This document shows, piece by piece, positions 49,720 to 57,039 of a stretch of DNA of 64,000 bases (position 1 is its first letter; the number at the start of each line of letters is the position of its first letter). Both the position numbers and the translations under genes were made by a program. This DNA comes from Sphingomonas_D zeicaulis. Its GTDB lineage: Bacteria; Pseudomonadota; Alphaproteobacteria; Sphingomonadales; Sphingomonadaceae. The notes under the pieces are model-generated. The model saw only the letters and a list, made by a program, of their open reading frames with translations. It had not been told where the DNA came from and searched no databases. The stretch covers positions 62,001-126,000 of the forward strand of contig NZ_JBNPXQ010000004.1 in NCBI RefSeq assembly GCF_050433225.1. Reading direction: 5' to 3'.

Positions 49720-50883
49720 TCAGGCGAGGCGCTCGGCCCCGGCGGCGCGCAGCGCAGCGATGCTCGGGAAGCCGTCGACCGCCATCAGCAAGTCCGCCTC
49801 GGCTAGCAGCGATCGCAGCACATGCGCTGCGCCCTCGGCCCCACCCAGCGCCAGCCCGTAGCAATAGGGACGGCCGACGCCGACCGCGGCCGCGCCCAGC
49901 GCCAGCGCCTTGGCGACGTCGCTGCCCGATCGAATGCCGGAGTCGAACAGCACCGGCGTGTCGCCCGCCGCCGCCACGACGCGTGGCAGCAGGTCGATCG
50001 CGGCGATGCCGCCATTGGCCTGGCGTCCGCCATGGTTTGAGCAATATATTGCATCGGCGCCCTCATCGATCGCGCGGCGGGCGTCATCGGGGTGGCAGAT
50101 GCCCTTGAGGATGATCGGCAGGCTGGTCAGCGATCGCAGCCAGGGCATGTCGGCCCAGGTCAGCACGCGCCCGAAGGTGGCGGCCCACGCCATCACCGCG
50201 GCACGCATATCCTCCTCGGGCGGCCGCGCCAGCATCGCGCGGAAGCGGGGATCGGACGTGTAGTTCGCCAGCACGGCCCCGCGCAGTTGCGGGAAGTTGG
50301 CGGCGTTCAGGTCACGCGGCCGCCAGCCGGTCACCCAGGTGTCGAGCGTGACGACGATCGCCTTGTAGCCCGCGGCCTCGGCGCGGTGGACGAGGCTGGC
50401 GGCCAGTTCGGGGTCTTTCGGCGTATAGAGCTGGAACAGACCCGGCGTATCGCCCATCGCCGCCGCGACATCCTCCAGCGGATCGTTGGAGAGAGTAGAG
50501 GCAGTGAAGGGCACCCCGGTGACCGCCGCCGCGCGCGCGGCAGCAAGATCGCCATGGCCATCCTGCGTGCACAGCCCGGTGACGCCGATCGGCGCCATGA
50601 ACAGCGGGCTTGGCAGCTTCATGCCGAGCAGGTCGATGGAAAGGTCGCGCGTCGTGCAATCGACCATCATCCGCGGGACGATGCCCCAATGATCGAACGC
50701 CTCGACATTGGCACGCTGCGTCCGCTCATCGCCGCAGCCGCCCTGGACATAGTTGAGCACCGACGGCGCCATCGCCGCCTCCGCGCGCGCTTCCAATGTG
50801 GCAGCGTCGACGGGATATTTGGGCAGCACGCCCTGCAGGCCGGCGAGGTAGATTTCCAGCTGATAATCGCCGAATTGGGGCAT
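49720..50883 (-). CDS. FMN-dependent alpha-hydroxy-acid oxidase (lactate monooxygenase-like)
   Basis: A 387-residue TIM-barrel flavoenzyme that oxidises L-2-hydroxy acids. FMN-binding and catalytic parts are APIGVTGLCTQDGH, QLYTPKDPELAASLV, the substrate and base region AIYCSNHGGRQANG, and FDSGIRSGSDVAKALALGA. The closest group I recognise is lactate 2-monooxygenase, which gives acetate, CO2 and water. AAGGAGAGCC just upstream is the ribosome site. It follows the class II aldolase in the same direction, with a hairpin between, suggesting a shared 2-hydroxy-acid pathway. Confidence 0.88.
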   Translation of the reverse strand: MPQFGDYQLEIYLAGLQGVLPKYPVDAATLEARAEAAMAPSVLNYVQGGCGDERTQRANVEAFDHWGIVPRMMVDCTTRDLSIDLLGMKLPSPLFMAPIGVTGLCTQDGHGDLAAARAAAVTGVPFTASTLSNDPLEDVAAAMGDTPGLFQLYTPKDPELAASLVHRAEAAGYKAIVVTLDTWVTGWRPRDLNAANFPQLRGAVLANYTSDPRFRAMLARPPEEDMRAAVMAWAATFGRVLTWADMPWLRSLTSLPIILKGICHPDDARRAIDEGADAIYCSNHGGRQANGGIAAIDLLPRVVAAAGDTPVLFDSGIRSGSDVAKALALGAAAVGVGRPYCYGLALGGAEGAAHVLRSLLAEADLLMAVDGFPSIAALRAAGAERLA

Positions 50884-50900
50884 GGGTGGCTCTCCTTTTA

Positions 50901-50924
50901 GCCCCTCCCCTGAAGGGGAGGGGC
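50901..50924. repeat. Perfect inverted repeat GCCCCTCCCC
   Basis: GCCCCTCCCC (50901-50910) and GGGGAGGGGC (50915-50924) surround a TGAA loop, a 10-base perfect stem between the aldolase and oxidase genes. It is one of several related repeats in the window. Lying inside an operon, it may reduce downstream expression or stabilise the upstream message. Confidence 0.5.
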
Positions 50925-50938
50925 TTAGATCCCCTACC

Positions 50939-51715
50939 TCAATCCCGAAACCCCGGATCGATCCGATCCAGCTTGCGCAGCAGCGCCGGCCACGCCAGTC
51001 GATCCGGCACCACCGTCATCGCCTCGCCCGAGGTCTGCGCCTCGACCTTCTCGGCAACGCCCTGGTTGGGGTTGTTGAGCCCGTCGCGCCCCACCGTCAG
51101 CATCATCACCTGCGCCTCGCAGGCGCGTTCGAGGAAGTACATGCGCAGGAAGGCCTGCGCGACCGTCGCGCCCACCGTCAGCGTGCCATGGTTGCGCAGG
51201 ATCATCGTGTGGCGATCGCCAAGATCGGCGACCAGCCGCTCGCGCTCGTCGAGCTCGGTCGCGATGCCTTCGAAATCATGATAGGCGACGTCGTGGACCG
51301 CGATCATCGCGGTCTGGGTGTGCGGCAGCAGCCCCATCGCCATCGCCGATACCGCCTGGCCGTGCGGGGTGTGGAGGTGGAGCACCGCGGTCGCATCCTC
51401 GCGCGCGGCGTGGATGGCCGAATGGATCACGAAGCCGGCGCGATTGACCGGTGCTGGCGTGTCCATCACCTTGTTGCCCTCGATGTCGATCTTCACCAGC
51501 GACGAGGCCGTAATCTCCTCGAACATCATGTTGTACGGGTTGATCAGGAAATGATGCTCCGGCCCCGGCACGCGGGCGGAAAGATGGGTGAAGATCAGAT
51601 CGTCCCACCCGTAATGCGCGACCAGCCGATAGGCCGCGGCCAGATCGACGCGCAGCGCCCATTCCTCCGCCGATACGGTGTCGCGCACGTGCGTGGGCTT
51701 CAGCGCGGTTGCCAT
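50939..51715 (-). CDS. Class II aldolase/adducin-family protein
   Basis: A 258-residue zinc aldolase-type protein. Conserved marks are THLSARVPGPEHHFLINPYN, the zinc ligands HLHTPHG and a later RNHGTL with the basic GATVAQAFLRMYFLE segment. Members split or epimerise sugar phosphates and related hydroxy acids, but many with this length (no catalytic acid identified) have unassigned substrates. ATG 51715 is the start. It is the first gene of a pair with the oxidase. The product could be a 2-hydroxy acid fed to that enzyme. Confidence 0.9.
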   Translation of the reverse strand: MATALKPTHVRDTVSAEEWALRVDLAAAYRLVAHYGWDDLIFTHLSARVPGPEHHFLINPYNMMFEEITASSLVKIDIEGNKVMDTPAPVNRAGFVIHSAIHAAREDATAVLHLHTPHGQAVSAMAMGLLPHTQTAMIAVHDVAYHDFEGIATELDERERLVADLGDRHTMILRNHGTLTVGATVAQAFLRMYFLERACEAQVMMLTVGRDGLNNPNQGVAEKVEAQTSGEAMTVVPDRLAWPALLRKLDRIDPGFRD

Positions 51716-51806
51716 GTCTCGATCCTTTCCCGGTGTCTCGTTGTGCGCCGAGCATCGCACGGACCGCCGGCAAAGAATGTCCCGGGCGGGACAATTGGGC
51801 GTTTCG

Positions 51807-52802
51807 CTAGATCCGCCGCACCGTCGCGCGTTCGACGAGGCCGGTATCCACCGTCACCGTCCGCCTTGTGCCGGTGCCGCGTTCGATCTTGCGGACCAGC
51901 GCCTCGACCGCCTCGTTCGCCATCGATTGCAGCGGCAGGTCGATCGTGGTCAGCGGCGGGGTGGTGAGTTCGGACCAGGGGATGTCGTCGAACCCCACCA
52001 CCGAAAGATCGTCGGGCGCGCGGCGGCCGGTGGCGGCGAGGTGGCGCAGCACGCCGACGGCGATCACGTCCGCCCCCGCGAACACCGCGGTCAGCCCGGA
52101 CGTGTCGAGCGCGGCGGCGACGGCGGGTTCGAGGTCGATCGAGAAGGCGTTGTGGGTGAAGAAGGCAAGCTCGCCCTCCGCCTCCACCAGCACGCGCGCT
52201 GCCTCGCAGCGCTGGCGCATCGAGAGGATGTCGTCCGGGCCGGAGATGATGCCGATGCGGCGATGGCCGGCATCGAGCAGGTGGCGCGCGGCGAGGCGGC
52301 CGCCCTCGCTGCAATTGGCGACGACGCCGTCGAACCCGGGCAGGCTGCGATCGATGACGATCGTCGGAATGCCCTCGAGCGCGCCGCCGGAACTGTCGTG
52401 GTCGCGCACCGGGAACCAGATCACCCCGTCGACGCCGCGATCGGCGAGCATCGCCAGCGCCGCGCCCTCCAGCGCCTCGTCGCCCTCGGTGTCGGTCACG
52501 AACACGCCATAGCCATGGCTCCGCGCGGTCTGGATCACCGACTGGGCGAGGCTGGGGAAGAAGGGGTTGGTGAGATCGGGCACGACGAGGCCGAGCGTGC
52601 CGGATCGGCCGATCTTCATCGCCCGCGCCGCTGCGTTCTGGCGATAGCCGATGCGCCGCGCGACCTCGAGGATATGCTCGCGCGTCTTCTCGCCGACCGA
52701 CCCGGTGCCGTTCAGCGCATAGGAGGCGCTGGCAACCGAGACGCCGGCCTCGCTCGCCAATTCCTTCAGCGTCGGACGTTTGGTCGCCTTCTTCTGCTCC
52801 AC
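51807..52802 (-). CDS. LacI-family regulator of the nucleoside locus
   Basis: A 331-residue LacI/GalR protein: helix-turn-helix PTLKELASEAGVSVASASYA, hinge GYRQNAAARAMKIG, and effector-binding domain with GVIWFPVRDHD and VVGFDDIPWSELTTPPLTTI. It is divergent from the CNT transporter gene, with 129 bases between. That gap and the promoter of the TonB receptor share a GAAACG palindrome, a typical LacI-family operator. A nucleoside or ribose-related effector is inferred. CytR of enterobacteria is a functional analogue, although this protein is not recognisably CytR. Confidence 0.9.
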   Translation of the reverse strand: MEQKKATKRPTLKELASEAGVSVASASYALNGTGSVGEKTREHILEVARRIGYRQNAAARAMKIGRSGTLGLVVPDLTNPFFPSLAQSVIQTARSHGYGVFVTDTEGDEALEGAALAMLADRGVDGVIWFPVRDHDSSGGALEGIPTIVIDRSLPGFDGVVANCSEGGRLAARHLLDAGHRRIGIISGPDDILSMRQRCEAARVLVEAEGELAFFTHNAFSIDLEPAVAAALDTSGLTAVFAGADVIAVGVLRHLAATGRRAPDDLSVVGFDDIPWSELTTPPLTTIDLPLQSMANEAVEALVRKIERGTGTRRTVTVDTGLVERATVRRI

Positions 52803-52882
52803 CCTCGGCCTTCCTTCCGCTGCCGCCTACCGGATTAGACGCTCGCCTTTACCGCGAGAATAGAAGATGCAGCCTCGCGCGG

Positions 52883-52931
52883 TTGACAGCGGGGACAATT
52901 AAAGTGAAACGTTTCATAATGGAAGCGCTTC
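52883..52931 (+). promoter_or_regulatory. Promoter with two LacI-type operators
   Basis: A TTGACA at 52883-52888 precedes the palindrome TGAAACGTTTCA (52905-52916), and CATAAT (52915-52920) could be a -10 element. A second palindrome GAAGCGCTTC (52922-52931) ends one base before the transporter ATG and contains its GGAAG ribosome site. A repressor here would block both RNA polymerase and ribosome access. Confidence 0.6.
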
Positions 52932-54191
52932 ATGGCTGAGATTCTGCGGGCCGGTGGGGGCGTAGCGCTGTTTCTGGTCGCGGCGTGGGCGCTGGCGGGG
53001 TTCCGCCGTGCCTTCGGCTGGCGGCTGCTCGCCTCCGGGCTGCTCGCGCAGATCCTGCTGGCGGCTCTGCTCACCCGCATCCCCGCGGTCGAGCGCGGCT
53101 TTCGCTCGCTGGCGGGCGGGGTGGAGGCGTTGCAGGTCGCCTCGGCGACCGGCGCGCAATTCGTGTTCGGCTATCTCGCCGGCGGGCCATCGCCCTTCGC
53201 GATCACCAACCCGGCGGCGTCGACCTTCGTCTTTGGGCTTCAGGCGCTGCCCGCCATCCTGCTGGTCGGCGCGCTCTCGGCGCTGCTGTGGCACTGGGGG
53301 CCGCTCAGGCTGCTGGTGCGCGGATCGTCCTGGCTGTTCACCCGGCTGTTCGGGGTCAGCGGGCCGGTCGGCGTCTCCACCTCCGCCTGCATCTTCCTCG
53401 GCATGATCGAGGCGCCGCTGCTGATCCGGCCGCTGCTGCCGCGGCTCAGCCGGGGCGAATTGTTCATCCTGATGGTCGACGGGCTCTCGGTGATCGGCGG
53501 ATCGATGATGATCGTGCTCGGCCTGCTGATGGAGCGCCGGCTGCCCGGCGCGTTCGGCCATATCCTGGCCGCGACCTTGATCAGCACGCCGATGGCGATC
53601 GCGATGGCGCGCGCGATCGTGCCGCCGGAACCGGCCGCGGCGGAGGACGAGGCGGTGGCGCTCACCAGCCCTTATCGCAGCGGGCTCGACGCGATGGTGC
53701 AGGGCACGCTCGGCGCGGTGAAGATGGCGGTGAACATCGCCGCGCTGCTGATCGCCTTCATCGGCACGGTCGCGCTGATCGACATGATCCTCGCCAACCT
53801 CGTCGTCGGCGGCGCGCCGCTCGCCACCGGCCGCATCCTCGGCTGGGTCTTCACCCCCGTCGCCTGGGCGATGGGCTTTCCGGCGGGCGACGTGCCCACC
53901 GCCGCGCAACTGCTCGGCACCAAGGTCGCGCTCAACGAGGTGATCGCTTATGGCAAGCTCGTCGCGATGCCGATCGACGCGGTCAGTGCCAAGGGCGTGC
54001 TGATGCTCACCTATGCGCTGGGCAGCTTCGGCAATATCGGCAGCGTCGCGATATTGCTCGGCGCGATGACCGCGATGGCGCCCGAACGCAGCGCCGACAT
54101 CGTTTCGCTCGGCCTGCGCGCGCTTGCCGCCGCCTTCCTCACCACCTGCCTGTCGGCGACGATCGTCGGCATCCTCCACACCCTCGTCTGA
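52932..54191 (+). CDS. CNT-family nucleoside transporter (NupC type)
   Basis: A 419-residue concentrative nucleoside transporter, an ion-coupled symporter in the inner membrane. Family blocks are FRRAFGWRLLASGLLAQILL, the GGPSPFAITNPAASTFVFGLQ loop, SGPVGVSTSACIFLGMIEAP, and the C-terminal LMLTYALGSFGNIGSVAILL. About eleven transmembrane segments are present. It is the first gene of a four-gene operon with the next gene 10 bases away. Two putative operators lie directly upstream. Confidence 0.92.
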   Translation: MAEILRAGGGVALFLVAAWALAGFRRAFGWRLLASGLLAQILLAALLTRIPAVERGFRSLAGGVEALQVASATGAQFVFGYLAGGPSPFAITNPAASTFVFGLQALPAILLVGALSALLWHWGPLRLLVRGSSWLFTRLFGVSGPVGVSTSACIFLGMIEAPLLIRPLLPRLSRGELFILMVDGLSVIGGSMMIVLGLLMERRLPGAFGHILAATLISTPMAIAMARAIVPPEPAAAEDEAVALTSPYRSGLDAMVQGTLGAVKMAVNIAALLIAFIGTVALIDMILANLVVGGAPLATGRILGWVFTPVAWAMGFPAGDVPTAAQLLGTKVALNEVIAYGKLVAMPIDAVSAKGVLMLTYALGSFGNIGSVAILLGAMTAMAPERSADIVSLGLRALAAAFLTTCLSATIVGILHTLV

Positions 54192-54201
54192 CGGAGCCCG
54201 C

Positions 54202-54864
54202 ATGATCCAGCCCCCCGCCTTCATCGCGTTCACCGGCGTCGATCGCGCCGATCTGCTGCCCGGCCTCCAGGCCCTGTCGGCGCGCTACCCGATCGAATGG
54301 GGGCTGCTCGTCGATCCCGCGCGCGAGGGCGAGGCGCTGTTTCCCGGTGGCGACGTGCGGCGGACCTTGCTGGCGGCGGACGGGCTGCGCTGGGCGGCGC
54401 ATGTCTGCGGCGCGCATGCCCGTGCGATCGTTGCGGATCCCGATGGCGCGGATCGCGCGCCTGCCGGCGTCCAGCGCGTGCAGGTCAATCACGGCTTCAG
54501 CGGCAGCGACGCGGCGCAGACCGCCGCCGCCGCGCGCTTCGGCCGCCGCCACGGCGTGCGCACCGTGCTGCAATGCACTGGCGCCTTCCCGGCGGATCCC
54601 GGTGTCGACTGGCTGTTCGACGTGTCGTTCGGCACCGGTGTGCGGCCCGACGCATGGCCGGTGCTCGCAGCGGACGGGCCGTTCTGCGGCTATTCGGGCG
54701 GAATCGGGCCGGATACGGTGGCGGAGGTGCTGGAAAGGATCGCCGCGCCCGCCGGCGCGCTCTACTGGATCGACATGGAATCGCGCATCCGCACCGATGG
54801 CTGGCTCGATCTCGCGAAGTGCGAGGCGGTGTGCCGCGCCGTCTATGGCGCGGGGGCGGCGTGA
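54202..54864 (+). CDS. Uncharacterised protein of the nucleoside operon (TIM-barrel-like)
   Basis: A 220-residue cytoplasmic protein (MIQPPAFIAFTGVDRADLLP). The succession WGLLVDP, VQVNHGFSG, VLQCTG, FDVSFGTGVRP, GYSGGIGPDTVAEVLERI and ALYWIDMESRIRT has the strand-loop rhythm of a phosphoribosylanthranilate-isomerase-like (beta/alpha)8 barrel, with likely phosphate-binding GGIGPDTV. I recognise no assigned family. Its start has GGAG nearby and its end overlaps the nucleoside hydrolase start (TGATG). Context suggests a step after base or ribose release. That is inference. Confidence 0.76.
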   Translation: MIQPPAFIAFTGVDRADLLPGLQALSARYPIEWGLLVDPAREGEALFPGGDVRRTLLAADGLRWAAHVCGAHARAIVADPDGADRAPAGVQRVQVNHGFSGSDAAQTAAAARFGRRHGVRTVLQCTGAFPADPGVDWLFDVSFGTGVRPDAWPVLAADGPFCGYSGGIGPDTVAEVLERIAAPAGALYWIDMESRIRTDGWLDLAKCEAVCRAVYGAGAA

Positions 54865-55826
54865 TGACGAAGCTGATCTTCGACACCGATCCCGGTATCG
54901 ACGATGCGATGGCGCTGCTGCTGATCGCTGCCAGTCCCACGCTCGATCTGGTCGGCATCACCACCGTGTTCGGCAATGCCCATGTCGATATCACCACGCG
55001 CAACGCGCAGTATCTGTGCGAGCGCTTCGGCATCGCCGCGCCCGTGCGGCGCGGCGCGGAAGCGCCGATCGCCAGCCCGCGTCGGCCGTCGCCCGCGCAT
55101 GTCCATGGCGAGAACGGCCTCGGCGATGTCGACCTCACCGGCTTCGCCGCGCCCGCGCCCGATGGCGAGGATGCGGCGGAGTTCATCATCCGCATGGCGC
55201 GCGCCTATCCGGGTGAGATCAGCCTCGTCGCGGTGGCGCCGCTCACCAACCTCGCGCTGGCGCTGCAGCGCGCGCCGGACCTGCCCGATCTGATCGCGGA
55301 GGTGGTGCTGATGGGCGGCGCGTTCGGCCATGGCCCCAGGCGCGGCAATGTCTCTCCGGTTGCCGAGGCCAATATCGCCAATGATCCCGAGGCGGCGGAC
55401 TTGGTGTTCACCGCCGGCTGGCCGGTCACCGCGGTCGGGCTGGACGTGACCATGCAATGCGTGCTGCGCGACGCCAGCGCGGCGCGATTGGCGACGGAGG
55501 GCGGCGATGCGGGCGCCTTCCTCCACGCGATCTCGCGCGGCTATGCCGACATGTATCGCCGCCACGACGGGTTCGATGGCTGCGCGATGCACGATGCCGC
55601 CGCGGTGCTGCGGCTGAGCGATCCGGACCTGTTCGAAACGGTCTCCGGCCCGATCCGCGTCGCCACCGAGGGCATCGCGCGCGGCCAGACCATCCAGCGC
55701 CCGCTCGACCAAAGCTTCCCGCCGGGCGCGTGGGATGGCTTTCCCGCGCAGCGCGTGTGCAGCACGGTGGTGCCGGGCGCGGTCGAGCGGATCTTCATGG
55801 ATCGGCTGCTGGCGCGCGGCCGGTGA
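54864..55826 (+). CDS. Nucleoside hydrolase (IU-type)
   Basis: A 320-residue calcium-dependent N-ribohydrolase, splitting nucleosides into base and ribose. The N-terminal aspartate cluster DTDPGIDDA is at 7-15, the HGENGLGDVDLTG and LVAVAPLTNLALAL segments are typical, and the catalytic His lies in GCAMHDAAAVL. The start is ATG 54864, one base overlapping the previous stop; the frame upstream to 54297 is a shadow of the previous gene. It overlaps the phytase-like gene (GTGA). Confidence 0.93.
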   Translation: MTKLIFDTDPGIDDAMALLLIAASPTLDLVGITTVFGNAHVDITTRNAQYLCERFGIAAPVRRGAEAPIASPRRPSPAHVHGENGLGDVDLTGFAAPAPDGEDAAEFIIRMARAYPGEISLVAVAPLTNLALALQRAPDLPDLIAEVVLMGGAFGHGPRRGNVSPVAEANIANDPEAADLVFTAGWPVTAVGLDVTMQCVLRDASAARLATEGGDAGAFLHAISRGYADMYRRHDGFDGCAMHDAAAVLRLSDPDLFETVSGPIRVATEGIARGQTIQRPLDQSFPPGAWDGFPAQRVCSTVVPGAVERIFMDRLLARGR

Positions 55827-56860
55827 GGAGCCTCGGCCTGCTCGTTCTACTGCTGCTGGCGACCACGACACCCGCCAGCGCCGAACTGGCTCTGCGCTTC
55901 GCCGGCCGCAGCACGGTCATGCCGCGCGATCCCGTGCTGGCGAAGGATTTCGGCGGCATTTCGGGCGTCGATCGTGACGCGCGCGGGCGCTGGTATCTGA
56001 TCAGCGACGACCGCTCCGAACGCGCGCCGGCGCGCTTCTACACCGCGCGTTTCCGCATCCGCCGCGGCCAGCCGCAACTCGACGTACGCGGCAGCGTGAC
56101 GTTGCGCGATGCGGCGGGGGCACCGTTCGTCGCGGACGGCCGCACCGGCGAGAAGGTCGATGCGGAATCGATCCGCGTGTGGGGGCGCGACCTGATCTGG
56201 TCGAGCGAGGGCGATCCGGCCAATGGCACCGACCCCGCCGTGCGCCGCATGGGCCGCGACGGCCGCGAACGCGCGCGCATCGCGCTGCCCGCCGAATTGC
56301 GCTTCGATCCCGACAAGCGCCACGGCGCGCGCAAGAACCAGACGGTGGAGGGGCTGGCGCTCACCCCGTCGGGCGCGCTGTGGGTCTCGATGGAAGGCCC
56401 GCTCTATGAAGACGGCCCGGCCGCCAGCGCGACGCAGGGCGCGCTGCTGCGCTTCACCCGCATCGCCCGCGACGGCACGACCCGCCAGATCCGCTACCGC
56501 ACCGATCCCGACCCGGTGGCCGGCAGCGGCCGCCGATCGGACATCGGCGTCTCCGAAATCCTGCCGCTGGGGGAGGACCAACTGCTGGTGCTGGAACGCG
56601 CCGGGGCGGAAGGGGTGGATGGCAAATGGGGCTTCCACTGCCGGCTCTATCTGATCGACACCACGGGCACGGGGGAGGTTGCGAAGCGGCTGCTGATCGA
56701 TTTCGACAGCGTGCCCGGCGGCACGCCGGGCAATCTCGAGGCGCTGGCCTGGGCGCCGAAGGGCCGCGACCGGCAGGGGCGGCTGGTGGTGATGGCGGAC
56801 AATAATTTCGTCGAGGGCGATCCGACGACGTTGCTGATGTTCGAGGTGGTGAGGCGGTAA
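55823..56860 (+). CDS. Secreted esterase-like activity of phytase family protein
   Basis: A 345-residue periplasmic beta-propeller-like protein (PF13449). A signal peptide (RSLGLLVLLLLATTTPASAE) starts from GTG 55823, which overlaps the nucleoside hydrolase stop. Family segments are GGISGVDRDARGRWYLISDD, DAESIRVWGRDLIWSSEGDP, KNQTVEGLALTPSGALW and NLEALAWAP. Members hydrolyse phytate or other phospho- or carboxyl esters; many are untested. In this operon it may dephosphorylate nucleotides before uptake as nucleosides, which is inference. Confidence 0.86.
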   Translation: MRSLGLLVLLLLATTTPASAELALRFAGRSTVMPRDPVLAKDFGGISGVDRDARGRWYLISDDRSERAPARFYTARFRIRRGQPQLDVRGSVTLRDAAGAPFVADGRTGEKVDAESIRVWGRDLIWSSEGDPANGTDPAVRRMGRDGRERARIALPAELRFDPDKRHGARKNQTVEGLALTPSGALWVSMEGPLYEDGPAASATQGALLRFTRIARDGTTRQIRYRTDPDPVAGSGRRSDIGVSEILPLGEDQLLVLERAGAEGVDGKWGFHCRLYLIDTTGTGEVAKRLLIDFDSVPGGTPGNLEALAWAPKGRDRQGRLVVMADNNFVEGDPTTLLMFEVVRR

Positions 56861-56891
56861 GCGGGGCGCTTGGGAAGGGCGCCGAACCGCC

Positions 56892-56912
56892 CCTCTCCCC
56901 TAGGGGGAGAGG
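56892..56912. repeat. Inverted repeat CCTCTCCCC / GGGGAGAGG
   Basis: A nine-base stem around a TA and G centre, 32 bases after the phytase-like stop. It probably ends the nucleoside operon. It belongs to the same repeat family as the sites at 24728, 50901 and 57005. Confidence 0.5.
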
Positions 56913-57004
56913 TTGGGTGAGGGCCAGATCGGGCGCAGCACGATCTGGGGAATGCGCAGCATTCCGGAGCTGACCTGACAACGCTCTACGCTTGGCGCGA
57001 CTCC

Positions 57005-57027
57005 CCCTCTCCCCGGAGGGGAGAGGG
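57005..57027. repeat. Inverted repeat CCCTCTCCCC / GGGGAGAGGG
   Basis: A ten-base perfect stem with a GGA loop, placed 13 bases beyond the TonB receptor stop. With the repeat at 56892 it brackets the gap between two convergent transcripts. It is a good candidate terminator for the receptor gene. Confidence 0.55.
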
Positions 57028-57039
57028 AGCTTTCATGGC

